From assembly GCF_024139115.2 (NCBI RefSeq), contig NC_085141.1:36276120-36340119 (forward strand): a DNA stretch of 64,000 nucleotides, written 5' to 3'. Positions 24,891 to 37,440 of this stretch are shown in pieces; position 1 is the stretch's first letter; each line of letters begins with the position of its first letter. This stretch comes from Armigeres subalbatus (lineage: Eukaryota; Arthropoda; Insecta; Diptera; Culicidae). The notes beneath the pieces were generated by a model that was not told the origin of the DNA, made no database searches, and worked only from the letters and a program-made list of their open reading frames with translations. The position numbers and the translations under genes are program-made.

Positions 24891-25091
24891 ATGCCCACAG
24901 ATAATGCAGTTTCAAATACGAACTTCATCATCAGCCAACTCAACACCTACAGCTTCGGCGGGTTCCTAGTCATTGGGTCTAACGAACGAACCATACGGCA
25001 CCAAACAGCCATCGTTAGGGGGATCCGAAATTTCCTTGAAATTAAAACTCCACCAGTTCGAATTCTACAGAAAGCCACCCTACGTAGATGA
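24891..25091 (+). CDS. Hypothetical small open frame abutting the satellite
   Basis: ATG at 24891 opens 66 codons ending TGA at 25089-25091. Codon use early in the frame (AAC TTC ATC ATC AGC) is gene-like, but no domain is recognised, the start lies on the last satellite-like bases, and the opposite strand at 25042-25275 has an equally plausible frame. It may be a fragment of a gene cut by the satellite. Confidence 0.2.
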   Translation: MPTDNAVSNTNFIISQLNTYSFGGFLVIGSNERTIRHQTAIVRGIRNFLEIKTPPVRILQKATLRR

Positions 25092-25480
25092 GTTCGCTTC
25101 CACCACCGCCTAGCTGAAGTGCGATGTTAGCAGACTTGTTGAATGACTTTAACAGTATCAGATTGAAATTGCTATTTTCCATCGTACGGCTTCCCCCTGC
25201 CCGTATCAGCTGTTCCGATTCCAGTCGAACGAGATTCAGGATTTCATCAGGCGGCTCTTCTAGCTCGATATGCTGCTAGGTCGGTCGGTATGCCGAATAG
25301 AGTGTAAATATGCATTGCATCCGGCTGTTGGAGAATCGACTTGCAGCGTGGAGTGTGATTAAGGTTGCATACGATTCGCAGACGAGGATGGTGAGCGTTC
25401 AGGGACGGAAGAACCAATCGTTGGTACCTACTATCGGAACATACTTTTCCAGTGTGATGGGACTGAGATTGAAGAAACAC
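25042..25480 (-). pseudogene. Possible decayed coding sequence, unrecognised
   Basis: Two adjoining minus-strand frames look protein-like. From 25480 to 25250 one frame is open and includes a CKSILQQPDAMHIYTLFG stretch. From 25275 to a TAA at 25042 a second frame reads HIELEEPPDEILNLVRLESE, then a Leu/Asn-rich helical-looking segment and a GGGG loop. They overlap near 25275, where CCTAG could be a splice acceptor or a frameshift has occurred. No known family is recognised. Confidence 0.3.
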
Positions 25481-26440
25481 TAGCTTGCAGCTGGTAAGCA
25501 GATTGAAATGAATGAGAAAACCTACTTGAAACGTATTTATTCGACTTTGTTTTAACTCGGATATGGACTAGTACGGCTGTTTTGCTTTATAATTGAAAAA
25601 TGATAAAGGAGGTCGAAAGAAGGCACTGTCAAAAGTCGATAAAAAGCTAAATAAATCTGAAAGCGAACGCTGTCAAATGACTTTGTATATAGCAGCCATT
25701 TCAACCTAATGAAGGCCGTTGCCGAAACTCAATGAACTTCTAACGAAAAAGTACTCAGACCACAGATGACGTTGATGGTTTACTGAGAGGGATTAATTAA
25801 TAATTATTAATAAGGGATTAATTAATAATTTTTCTTGCTACGAAAGCACACAAATTCAAGCATAATTTCGCATTGTAAACTTTAAATTAATAACTGTGAA
25901 GATGCATGAGCAATGCTTACATGAAAGAGGTTTTAAGTTAAACACCACCATGAATAAATTCCAAAAAACCTAGAGGAAAAAACATTTCTTCTTTCTATCT
26001 ATTCAAATATATGTACTTAATAAAACCAACGAAGTAACTTCTTCTATGAAATGTAATCCATTCTTGGAAGGTTTTATTCTCATATGAACGATATTTAAAT
26101 CATCCCCTTCGGCCAGACTAGCAAAACATTCAATCGACTTTCCCAGTCTGCTGGCCAATTTTCTGTAATACCATCAAAAAAAGACCATCCACATCGATAT
26201 AATCTACACCTGCGCCAACCTATGAGCCACCCACCTTGAACAAACAAAGTTGATCGCCCCCCGGCGACGCGACGGCAGTTCCTGTCACCCACTCCACAGT
26301 CCTGAACATCTCTATCCGGCTGGAAACAGGATAATAAATACAATATCGTATTCATTCACAACTCAACAGAAACAGGCACCCGACCGGATCAAGCAACTTT
26401 CGCCATCACGGCTCATCCCATCGTTCATCAACCGCAGGCC
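25481..26440. other. Low-copy-looking spacer left of hAT-like copy C
   Basis: It contains a direct repeat around GGGATTAATTAATAAT (about 25790 and 25812). A plus-strand frame is open from 26250 to the element at 26441, but has no recognised domain. No other features were seen. Confidence 0.4.
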
Positions 26441-28264
26441 CAGGCCTGGGAATTGTCGCGTTTGTCAGTGACACCTGACAAGATACATAAAAACATGGTC
26501 AGTCAAAAACAACTTGTCAACTTCCAGTTTTCCGTCGCACGATTGGACCCCTACGACCAGATGACAACTTTTTTCAACCGCGACAATTTGCTTTTGTTGT
26601 ATGTCTTGTTAGAGCACACATCTGCGACAAAAGTGTGACAACGCATACACTTTTGGCTCTGTGCACGACGCAGCATTGGTCCCAAAAGTAAGTTATGTCG
26701 CATCTTCTGGTTGTCCATGTGCGTGGAGGAGCAATAGCAGCGGACAAATTTGAAATATCATACCGAAAAGAGCACTTTATAATTAATTATTTCTTTGTTC
26801 TGTTGACAGATTTTCTGTTTAGAAATAAGAAATTTTATTCAATTTTGCGTTGTTACGTACATAATAATACAAAAATAAGTGTCTCTTGCATAGAAAAGAT
26901 CCCCCAGTGTCGAATAACTGAGCCATTTAACGCGACGCAAGTTTGCTCGCTTTTCACGCGGTTTATTGAGTTTTCGTGCTTTTCAAGCGGATTTTTGGAT
27001 TAATGCGTTTTTTAACCGATTTTGTTCACGTGGTTTTGAAAAACAAATTGCTGCTTAAGCGAAAACGTACTCTTAAAGGAACTTTTGGTTACGTAGGACG
27101 TTTATTTGACTGCAATATTTTATGTATAAGAGAAATACGGAATTTTATTTAAGCGTATATCCTACATTAGGGGCAATTAAGAAACATTCGATACATTTAC
27201 TGTTGTGGGCCGTACACTTATTACGCTGCATTTTTCTGTTTCTCGAAACCCCTCCCCATGTAGTTTTTTTTCTTACACATTATCTTTTATTTAGGTATAC
27301 GGAGAGTAAGAAAATAATAGTACTCCCCCCATAAGTGCTTACGTAACACAGATAGAAAAATCCACTGAAATGTACGCTAAAAATCATGCACATAAATGGA
27401 ACATCATTATTAGCGTAATTCCACACGGGATATAGCCTAAATGTATACAATATTTGACGAGAATCGTCAATATTGCATACAAGTTGTAAGCAATCTTGTT
27501 AGGAAGAGGACCATTTCAGCGTTGAATAGCGTAAATTTCCGCATGTCAAGTTTTACGCGCTGTTTATTTTTCATTATTATTTTCTGTGAATAAGTGTACG
27601 GTCATGAAACGCTCATGCGGGCTTGTACATGCTATGTACAGCGTGGTATGTTTTTTGGTTTATGTTGTTCAAAATACAACAGCTTGTGCGCTTGAGTGTT
27701 AATGGCCCGTTTAAAGATTTCCGGATATAGATCATTTCAAACCATTCGTGATTTTAAACATACATTTTAGATATGTAATTAAATGACGCATTTTGGTTAA
27801 ACAGGAGGAGCTGAAATAAAATCACGAAAATTCGACACATTATTATTATGCCGTACATATTAGCCGGCTTCAACTGCTGTAAAACCCAGAAACCACACCA
27901 TTTCAGTGGTTTCCCACATTTTGTCATCAATTCATAATGACAACATTATGCTGACAACGACAACAATTTTGTCGCGACAAAATTCGAAGGTGACATGACG
28001 AACTTTTTGTCAATAACCATGACAACTATTCTAATCCGTCTGGTTGTACAAAACCTTAGTCGTGATGGAAAGCATCACACGACAAATATATCGTAACAAA
28101 ATAAGTATGTGACAAGATTCAAAATGTCTTGTCGGAGCGAGAGACCAGTAGTACGCTGTATCAAGCTACGTTGGTTAGGTTGTGTTGTCCAGTTAGAGGT
28201 GACTGTTTTCTCATTGGTTTTGTCGCGTGGTTTTTCTGTATGAAGGTGACAAGTCCCAGGCCTG
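26441..28264 (+). mobile_element. Non-autonomous hAT-like element, copy C (complete, with target duplication)
   Basis: 1824 bp. The left end CAGGCCTGGGAATTGTC and the inverted right end CAGGCCTGGGACTTGTC match at 16 of 17 positions. Identical 8-bp flanks CGCAGGCC at 26433-26440 and 28265-28272 form the target duplication, as expected for the hAT superfamily (8-bp duplications, terminal CAG). No transposase is encoded, so mobilisation would need a helper element. Subterminal GACAA/TTGTC motifs cluster at both ends. An internal pair of CCGTACACTTATTACG and TTACGTAAGCACTTATG-like segments in inverted orientation (about 27207 and 27335) resembles the ends of the MITE at 54215-54936. Confidence 0.93.
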
Positions 28265-28272
28265 CGCAGGCC

Positions 28273-29059
28273 AGCCCGCCGACTTTCGTGCTTCAGCGTG
28301 TACGGCGATTGGAATCGACTTTCTGGGAGAACAACTTTTGCTGACCTAATCTCTCCTCTCGAGGCACCGTCATCACCATTTGTTGGAAATCGTTTTTCGT
28401 TCATTTTTTTTTTCTTCGACCCAACCTTGAATCCGATGAAACTGCATCCAGCAGCAGCCGTCTGCTTTCCCTCGAGTCCACTTGCGATGAATGTTACTTT
28501 CTGGATTTGCGATTGGGGATTATTTCTGCTTCAAAACAGCTTTTCCTCCAGCTTACAGCGTGGATTTCTATTGCAAGGGTAGATTTTGGTCGAAATATCG
28601 TCCTTGACAAGATAATCTCTCGATTCCGATGGAACCTTTTTCAATGATTTAGATGAGATATTACTAGGCAGGCACTGCAGCATATTTAGACTGTTCCAGA
28701 AATAAACGGCACACTAAAAAGTCGGTAAATTAAAATGTATGTAATGTTCCATGAAAATTTCGATGCATCCTATAGATAACATTCATTCAATAAACGTGAT
28801 GCAATTTTTCGAATATTTTGCATTAAATGTAGGAAACATTTGGCTTCTATTTTTTGGTCTGATAAATCAGAAGGGTTCTGTACAAGACCTGACCGCAGGG
28901 TTGACGTTGGACAGCGTAAGGATATTATTGTAACACAATACGCATTGTAGTTCATTATGGTTATGATTCAATTGTTAACTAAAGTATTATTGTTTTGTTG
29001 GTTGAAATATGAGTATGGTTAAGTACCTGAGACACATTTTGATCAAACATGTTGTAGAT
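28273..29059. other. Right flank of hAT-like copy C, no firm gene
   Basis: The plus frame that is open upstream of the element continues open from 28273 to a TAG near 28580. No domain is recognised. The rest is AT-rich with nothing further seen. Confidence 0.35.
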
Positions 29060-29375
29060 TGTGGAAACTTAAGGGAAAATTTCACTTGGCTGCCAATGAC
29101 GACATCCATGCAAATAAATATTTGTAGCATCTCCCTCCGACGCGCGTTCGTGATTTTGCTACGGACGGCAACATTCTGGCGTAGCCAATCGATTGCAATT
29201 TAAATAAAATTCGTCTCACCTCAATCTTCACTTGTATAGAACGACGGTACTGAGGAGAACCGATTTATTTTCCAACAATGCACCTTCAGAATCACTATCA
29301 GCTTACGACGATGTCCACGCGACTCACGTCAACGACGGGAGTAAATTTGCTTCAGCAACTCCGCCGACGCCGCAA
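29060..29375 (+). repeat. Dispersed repeat flanking the Jockey, left copy
   Basis: TGGCTGCCAATGACG, AATAAATATTTGTAGCATC and TCCCTCCGACGCG recur at 48020-48090 in the same orientation and order, so the Jockey composite lies between two copies of one local repeat. Confidence 0.6.
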
Positions 29376-29682
29376 TTTTTTTTTTTTTTTTCAATAAGTG
29401 TATGTTTATTTACTAGGTTTGATTTTACATCTACTGTACATTATAAGTGTTTGGCCACACAGCCATTCATCTTTGTTGTTATTTTTATTAATATTAATTT
29501 TGAAAAAGAAGTAATTTGAAAATATTTCTAGCATGACATGGAAGCCTATTGCAGGCATTAATTCATTTTAAAAAATTTTATCACCTAGATTGGAACTAGC
29601 GCCATAATTGAAGCCTGATCCGAATGCAAGCAACCCTAAACTCTAAACTTTTCTTTACACTCACCAAAGCGTTCATGTAAGG
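29376..29682 (-). pseudogene. Jockey LINE, 3' end: ORF2 C-terminus, 3' UTR and poly(A)
   Basis: On the minus strand the sequence starts at the hAT target duplication (29675-29682), continues the Jockey ORF2 frame as LHERFGECKEKFRV followed by TAG, then a 3' UTR with AATAAA (29405-29410) and a 16-base poly(A) (T-run at 29376-29391). This is the end of a retrotransposed LINE transcript. Joined conceptually with 38444-38618 it continues the RT C-terminal segment VHRLAGIKT without a frame break. Confidence 0.85.
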
Positions 29683-29799
29683 CAGCGGCTCTCAACCTTT
29701 TTCTTCAGAGGTACCCCTTCGTGTTTTTATATTCATTGAGGTACACCCTATTTTTATAAGCGAAACTTATAAAATTATCTTCAGAGAGTGCTTTCGAAC

Positions 29800-31045
29800 C
29801 TTTTGAGCATCTTGAAATGACGTTTGTGAACCTTTTGAAAGTAGGCTTCCAAATCTCTTGAAAGAATAATTCCGAGTCAATTTAGAAGGAGTTTCCGAGG
29901 ATTTCAAAAGAAGGCTTCCAAGCCACATGAAAGGGGTCTTTCGAGCCTCTTGAAAAGAGGCTTTGAGGATCTTGAAATGACGTCGCTGAGCCGTTTGAAA
30001 GTAGACTTCTTGAAAGAAGAATTCTCAACCACTCGAAAGGAAAATTCCGAGCCTCTTGAAACTGGGATTCCAAGCCGTGATGGTTGGCTAAAAGAATTCC
30101 GATCCCCTTGAACGGAGAATTCTGACCCTCTTAAAAAGGGGCTTCCGATCCTCATGAAAAAGGGTCTTTCCAGCCTTGAAATGAGGCTTTGAAATGATAT
30201 TTCTGAGCTTATCGAAAGTAGGCTCTTAAGCTTCTCGAAGGAAGAATTCCGAGCCCCTCCAAAGGAAGTTTTCGAGACACTTTAAAGGGGGCTTCCGAGC
30301 CTCTTGAAAGTGAGCTTATGAGCCTTTTGAAAGGGGGCTTCCGACCCTGTCAAAAAGAGGCTTCCGAACCACTTGAAAGGGGGCTGACTGAAAGAACAAT
30401 TCCGAGCCCCTTCGAAATCTGATTTCCGAGCCTGATAAAATGGGTCTTTCGAGCCTCTTGAAAGGAGTCATTAACCATCTTAAAATTACTTTGCTGAGCC
30501 TTTTGAAAGTAGGCTTCCAAGCTTCTTGAACAAAGAATTCCGAGCCCTTCGATTGGGATTCCGAGCCACTTGAAAGTAGACTTCCGGGTCATTTGAAACA
30601 AGATCTCAAACTCTCTGGAGAAAGGGGCCTTTGAACCTCTAAAAAAGTGGCATCTGAGCTTCTTGAATGAGGGTTTCCTATCTGTTTTGAAAAGAGGCTA
30701 CCGAAAAGAGGCTTCCGAACCACTTCAAAGAGGGCTGACTGAAAGAAGAATTCCGAGCCCCTTCGAAAGGAGGTTTCCGAGACTCTTAAAAATGTGCTTC
30801 CGAGCCTACTGAAACTGGGTTTCCGACTATTTGAAAATAGGCATCCGAAACACTTGTGGGGGTTGGCTGAAAGAATTCGGAGCCCCTCGAAAGGATGGTT
30901 CCGAGCCTCCTAAAAGGAGGATTTCGAGCCTCATAAAAGGGGGCTGGCTGAAAGAAGAATTCTGAGCCCCTCGAAAGGAGGATTCCAAGTCTCTTGAAGC
31001 GGTCTTGGAAGGAGATTGTTGAACCGCGTCGAAGAAGGCTTCCAA
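29800..31045. repeat. Degenerate minisatellite inside the hAT
   Basis: Irregular tandem units of about 25-35 bp built on TTCCGAGCCTCTTGAAAG and AGGCTTCCGAGCC. The repeat is recognisable but highly diverged. A short relative occurs at 37910-37985. Confidence 0.8.
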
Positions 31046-31054
31046 AAGTCTTTT

Positions 31055-31380
31055 TGCCTTTCTCGTATACTAAGTATACGGAAAGGCTATAGAACTGCTC
31101 CAAAACCGAACTTTTTATAGAAGGCTCGGAGACCCATAGTGTTATATACCAATCGACTCAGCTCGACGAATTGAGGTGATGTCTGTATGTGTGTATGTAT
31201 GTGTGTGTGTGTGTGTATGTGTACAAAAATGTGAGACACGTTTTTGGGCATTTAGCATCATCCGATTTGCTCGGAACAAGTTGCACTCGACGCGGAATAC
31301 AGTCCCATTGGTTCCTATTTAAAATTAGATCGATCGAACTTTGCGTTTCGGAGTTATGGCCAAAAAACTGTTTTAACGTG
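31055..31380 (-). mobile_element. CA-bearing MITE-like element, partial, reverse orientation
   Basis: It starts with TGCCTTTCTCGTATAC, continues through the conserved GAGACCCATAGTGTTATATA and GACTCAGCTCGACGAATTGA, a (TG)n tract, then the internal AGTTATGGCC segment. The other end of the family (CACCGCTAGGTGGATTAAT) is missing here but occurs alone at 37801-37854. Confidence 0.75.
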
Positions 31381-31394
31381 CAAAAAAAAAGCAA

Positions 31395-31475
31395 AACGCT
31401 CTACTCTGGATTCGAACTCGTGACCTCTGAAACGGGAAGCGGTTACTACACCACTGTACCATCGATACACATAAG
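31395..31475 (-). ncRNA. tRNA-like segment, probably a SINE head
   Basis: On the minus strand TGGTACAGTGG fits a Pol III A box and AGTTCGAATCC, about 45 bases later, fits a B box. No complete cloverleaf with paired acceptor ends was found, so I read it as tRNA-derived repeat sequence, not a functional tRNA. Confidence 0.4.
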
Positions 31476-31479
31476 ATGT

Positions 31480-34400
31480 GAGAAGATACGTACGAATATA
31501 AATCATCGAATTGGGCATATATTCATTGCCTCTATAAGCAACAGAATTCATCCTGCTAGGGTATCGTTTCCTATACTGGAAGTATTAATGGATTGAGAAA
31601 AGAAAATATTAATGTTTCTCGTTGGTTATTAAAATATACAGTTTCAATACATTAACTTAGAACAAGATGCCGTGGTGAGTATAAGCCGTTTGGCAGCGCA
31701 GTATCATTACTTGACACTTTACCGGTCGCTACTAAACGCGTTGCTAAAACAGTAGCGCAGCTGACAGGTGATCAAATTTGGTAGCGCGATAAACAGCTCT
31801 GCTATTTGAGGAACTATTAAACGCCACCGGTACGGAATGCAGCCACCAAAATGATAACCGAAAATAGCGACCGGTGCGAAAAAGAGTGACTAAACTAAAA
31901 TGACAGAGCAGCGAGGAGGGTGATCAAAACACTCGCACCTAGTAATGATGCTCTAATATATAAACTATTAAAACCGCTTGGATACGCTGTTCATTTATTG
32001 GAGATAAAAGTAGATTCACTATGATGCGAGGAAATCAATGCAAAACTTTTTAGGATAGGATATCCGTTCAATAATTAAAAATCATCTTCTCTGCTAAACG
32101 TTAGACATAACTTTTCCCTTGCCTTTTTGCTATCAAGCGCTAAGAAAAGCACAAATACCCTATATAACAGCCTGTAAATAATCCTCATGTAGCAATTTCA
32201 AAAAGCATCGTGCTTTGTTCAACACGTTCAACGCTCTCCCGTACGAATGCGCCTAAAAGAAGGAATGGCAATGTACCGTCGCGCAGTGGTGGTCCCCCAT
32301 ACAAATGCTCGACTAAACCTACGATTGCGCTTAAAATTTAGCAACAGTAATCTTGTAACGCTGAATTCATTTTGAAATATAAATAGGGTAGAATACGGCT
32401 TTGGCAGGGTGCGACATTTGTTGGCACCCTCAACAATATTTGCGTTTTCCAGCAAACATACACTATTTATGAACATAAATTTGATTCAATCACACAATTT
32501 CAAGTCTAGGCTTTCATTTGAATAAGTTGTTTGTGTAAAAATAGCAAGATTTGACGAATTAATCACCGAAACAAATTTGCACCTACGAAATCCTTGCCAT
32601 TATTGCATCGCCCAAGAAAGCAGCAGACGAAAAGCAAACTGTTACTTACTTTTTTGGATCGCCTGTTTCTTCTCTTTATCGTGTATGATACGACAAATTA
32701 GGTACGTAAACTACTTTTTACACTTTATTACCACTTGATTATCACCACAAATAGCAAATTTATCCAATATTTGCTCTATGTTTCACTAAATAAAATTGGG
32801 ACTGTTCGTTTTCTTTGGCAGCAGCGCACTTCGGAATAGAGCGAGAGAATGTGTTTGTGAGCATATCAAACACACGCTAAAAAAAATACCACGCACAATT
32901 CCATGTGATTTGATTTTAGCAAAACTACGAACAAAATATCCGGCGTTGGCATTTATTTTAAAAAAGTGTTAGAATACAAATGCTTCTATTCAGATTTTTA
33001 CTCAGACCATGAATTATATCAAAAGTGATAGCCACACCGTAGTATTTTAAGCCTTATGTGGCTGACAGAACCGTTTTCCTTTTGCAACTTCAATACTTTC
33101 CAAGCTCATCAAAAAAATCATAACCATTCCCGTTCCTACATAGCGCATTTCAACCATAAATAATTGCCTACTTTTAGGGTATTATCAATTATTCAACTGT
33201 GAAACGTAGTGTACGAATGAGGTGGCTCCAGCTCAATCTTATGTGTATAGATTTGGTTTTACATACATAGTTTACGTCGTTGTACACAACCCCCATGATT
33301 ATTTTGATGAAACAAACATATCATGTAAGGACCTTCAAATCTAAGGACCGTAAAGAGCAAGTTGTATATTTGAAACTGGTTGATAGACTTTTGCTTACGC
33401 GTGAAGACTCTAAGGCATTACAAAAGACAAAAGATGTAAATCTTGGCAGCGGACGAAAAGTATGTTAGTTCCCTTCTCCAAAATGGCCAACATTATTCAA
33501 ATAGGTTAAAAATGGTAAAAGTTATGAAATTGTCAATATCTGGGTACACGGGTACCCTATCTGCCATTCACGTCTGTTTTTGTTGGCCGCATAAGGGGTA
33601 AAATTTGTTTTACAATGTGTTTAAATGTTTTTGCCTATCTTCCACGTGACATAAAATTGATGCCAAGGCTAAAATTCATGTTTTGTTTTAAGCCAGTTTT
33701 GATAATTAATAAAATTTCTTCCAAAATTGAGTGAAGCGAGATGAGCGTGCAGCCGATTATTATGAATGAATTTTACTACTAGAGGATATAAACAACCAGC
33801 ATCTGGCACCAATACATTACTAGTTTTCTACTTCCATGTCTAGTTGCTGAAGGGAGCAAAATCATTGCTGATAATAGAAATTGCTATGCCAATAGAAGAA
33901 ACGTTGACCTGTTACTTTATATTAAATTTACTAAGTTTGTGGTAAAAGATATTATATTAAGTGAACACCAATCATCAAAGGAAGAGCATACGAATGTATA
34001 CCAGTTGAACTATACCTGTGTTTTAGTGTAATTATTCATTATTTTTATCATTCAATTTGGCGAATGTCTTAGACTGCCAAGAATAGGTATTTTCCCCTAG
34101 TTCCGACATATCCTATGCTATCCAAAGACTTACGGAAGCCCATGACTTAGGATCTGCAGCTACAGTAGCGTCTTAATTCTAACTAATTGCAGCAAAGCGC
34201 AATTCGCCAAACTAACCACTGTTAAGTAAACAAAATATATATTTCAATGCGTGATATCAGTTCTTTCCGCATCTTTCCCGATAAAAAATTTAGTCAAATT
34301 TAATTTTCTCATACATATATGTTTAGGAGATACTTTACAGCATCAACTTGAGCCAAGTCACCAAAAATAAATTTACCAACTACAATTAACAAATTGAGGA

Positions 34401-35861
34401 ATTATCCTTGACTAAATGTGCAAAATTAAAATAATATCAGCTTCACGAAAGAACGATTTTTGTTTTAGGTTTTGTCTGGATTTCCGCCACTGTGGATCGG
34501 TCGGCTTAACCATCGTAGCATCAGCGGCAAGCCGTGCTTCTGTTCTATTTTTACGCATATGCATGCATCGTTCTTTGTGGCATTCAATCAGCATATGGGA
34601 GCGCAGCTGGTGTGCGGGAAGACGTGGGACGCATGCGCATTCGCTTCAGTCTCTTGCCGTCGGATGAATATTGCCGTATGAAGCATCACCAACACACATC
34701 GCATTGCGTGCGGCAATGTTCTATTTTTAGCTCAGCTGGGTTGAATGTTGATCCGAGCAAATGAGATTAGGGGAAACTGGTTCATGAGTATCACGAAAAA
34801 AAAAGAATAATTTAGATGTCTGCGCGGAAATAACGCGCAGAGGGAAATCCCCGGTCTTAATTCCTTGGATATAGCGTCTGCTGCCCCATAAACTCGCAAG
34901 CTTCTAATTTTATTGAAAATTATGTCTTTTCTATTCAGTAAGGCATCTTTTCTTTGTACATTGAAGCAATCGAATATAATTTTCCACTTAGGTTTACTCT
35001 CTATTGAAACTCGGTGGGCAAGTTTGATTACTACCAAGGTAAATCAAAAGCTATTTTGTTTCTGCTAACAATCATTAAAGAAAACTGTTGAGTACATATC
35101 GATTCTCAATTTATGCATTTATGTTTCATTTCCTACCTCCTCCATCATCTGAAGTTCAGACCTGAATTCTTTCAAATATCCCAAATAACAATTATAGAAA
35201 TGTCATGAATATAAATATAAACAATACACAGCATTAGGTTCCATTGATTATTAGCATGGAAAATGTTAAATACAAAAATTTTGTTTGAATTTTCTAGTAT
35301 TCAAAACTTTTCTTGCAATGCGTAATATTATACCACACTCCTAGAAAATATGAGTTTTGGAAAAAATAAGATATCTACAAGAGGACCGTACATAAATCCT
35401 CTGGTTGAGAGCCTACAACGTTACCCCTGAACTATCTTTGTTTCTTGAGAGGGTAGTGTTCGAAGAACAAGAGTCTACGCGATTTGCAATAAATAACTAT
35501 TTCACTGCATCAAGACATCGGCTGCTTGTGCATACTTGCGGTAACGCACCGGGTGCTGTGCTTTGGTTCGGTGGCATTTAATCGGACGTTGAAAAATATA
35601 AACCGTTTTGACTCAAGTCCCGAAAATGACTCATATTCCGATCACTAGCATTTAAATGGCTAAATCAACCTTATTCGCGTGGTTCTTTCCATAGGATATT
35701 AATTTCGTTTGTAAAGCACTCGGATTATGTAGGAGAAACTGAGTTTTGGAAGGATTCGGAGAAAATTTTCTATTTTAGGAAGTCAGTAGAAAAAGTATCC
35801 AAACTTTTCTATAATCCAAGTATGTATTAGATCATTTAATAGTCTTAGTTCGACCATTGAC
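31480..35861. other. Interior of the hAT without recognised genes
   Basis: AT-rich, with only short open frames. 31695-31890 contains scattered ACCGGTCGCT/AGCGACCGGT motifs in both orientations, suggesting a decayed inverted-repeat element. A GTTTACGTCGTTGTACACAA stretch near 33270 resembles the motif at the edges of the insertion at 43669-46879. 34440-34700 is richer in GC but has no recognised product. Confidence 0.35.
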
Positions 35862-36185
35862 AAACTACAATGACTCATTCCAGAGGTTAAATGTCAAAAC
35901 GTGTTACAGCGGAGTTCTAGTGCGAATATTTTTCTACAGCTCTGCCTAATAGTTTGTTGTTTTGATTCAACTAATAATAGAGTTAAAGCATTAGTTACTA
36001 ATACTAAATGATAACAAAATTTCGATAAGTCTGTATAATAAGTTACTGCAACTAGCGCTATAACTCTGTTATTAGTGCAATAGAAACAACAATTAGGCAG
36101 AGTTGTAAAAACCTTCGCTCTAGAAGTCCTCCACATATCACGTTTGAAATTTAACCTCTGGAATGAGTTATTGACAAACTACTAA
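35862..36185. mobile_element. MITE with long inverted arms
   Basis: The left arm (about 35875-36005) and right arm (about 36045-36172) are imperfect inverted repeats. Shared blocks include ACTCATTCCAGAGGTTAAAT, CTCTGCCTAAT and AACTAATAA-like segments. Outer ends share TTGACAAACTA-type sequence. There is no coding capacity. A clean target duplication could not be fixed. Confidence 0.75.
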
Positions 36186-37108
36186 ATTATCGAACCTATA
36201 TTACTGTACCGCTCATAAAAAAATCTACTCCTCCGCTCATTTTTGGTCGCAACGAAAAATACGCGCCAGATAGTCGCCTAAGAACAACATACCTCCACTC
36301 TCCAGAAAAAAAGCCAATTCGATATTTGTTTTAATTTGGCCGCCACCGTTTCCGGCGGTGAATGCTTGGATAGCACGTGCTATTTGTACTGCGGAGAAAT
36401 TTTTCACATCTTTGAGAGCCTTGGAAAATGATCACGAAAGTTGTCATTTTGTTGCAAGGCACAATACTAATGATCGAAAACATCCTTGCCACAATCCATA
36501 ACAAATTACCCGAAGGCAAGCAACGATTTTCGATTTTCTGATAGTATATCAGGTATGTAATCATTACGATGTAAATTATTGCACAATATGAGCTCAAAAT
36601 GCTGATTTTGGTAACACTAGCTCTGTCACGCGTAATCTATCAGATTTTGTACTTGGATAGTTTACCTGTAGAGTGATCTGATAAATAGTTTTGGATCAGT
36701 TTAGAAATCAAAATAATCAATTTTAACCATACATTCATAATTATGGCGAAATGCTTTCCATATAAAGAATAGCAACCCCAGTAGAATTCTGATCAGATTT
36801 TTTTTAAATCAGATCAAATTCATAAATCTTGATGAAAAGTGTTTGAATGATAATGACAAAAACGGAACTACTCATTAGCAAAAATTGACCTTTCCCGTCA
36901 AAAATTTTTATTCGCTTAAGTATTTTTTAAATTTAAAACAAAAATCGAAAAATTGCTGTTTTTTAAGATTGGCCCGATTTTGAACGAACATCGAAAGATT
37001 TTTTTCAGGTCGGTTAACACGTGCACACGTTTTCGGTTTTTTCATATTTCGCTTTCATTTATTTATTTCTTCGTCTTGAATTATAAAAAAAACTCCTCAG
37101 ACTGCTTC
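36186..37108. other. AT-rich hAT interior, nothing recognised
   Basis: No coding frame, terminal repeat or tandem repeat could be supported. Confidence 0.4.
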
Positions 37109-37440
37109 TTATCTAATATTTCTTATTCTATTCTTAAAAACTGGTTTATACACATTAAAATCAAAAACAGCACTTGCACTATTAAACGACCGAAAACAGT
37201 TTTCCAGAGGGTTGTTAAAACCATATGACGTCCTGTGATGCTGAATCATGATAAGATCGCGTTCACGCAGATGCCGAGAAGGAGCGTAAAACGTAACGTT
37301 TTGCAATAAATATGGACATTGCACGACGTTTTTTAAAATATCAAAAACAAACAGCCTTTGCAGATTAGTCCGACGAAGCGCAAGTGTCTCCAGGCCTATA
37401 AGTTTGCAGCGGCTGGTTTTTGTTTTCGATTTAAAAGTTA
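37109..37440 (-). pseudogene. Non-LTR retrotransposon ORF2 C-terminal fragment (CR1/I-like)
   Basis: The minus-strand frame encodes LIGLETLALRRTNLQRLFVF, then LLQNVTFYAP, LRERDLI, HHRTSYGFNNPLENC and FDFNVYKPVFKNRIRN. This series (LGLETLxxRR, then RTNYGxxxPL, then FDFNxS) is the characteristic tail of CR1/I-like LINE proteins as I remember them. No RT core is present, so it is a small 3' fragment. Confidence 0.65.

Noticed and set aside
31395..31475. Functional tRNA gene
   Set aside because: A- and B-box-like motifs are present, but acceptor and anticodon stems do not pair convincingly, and the segment adjoins other repeats.
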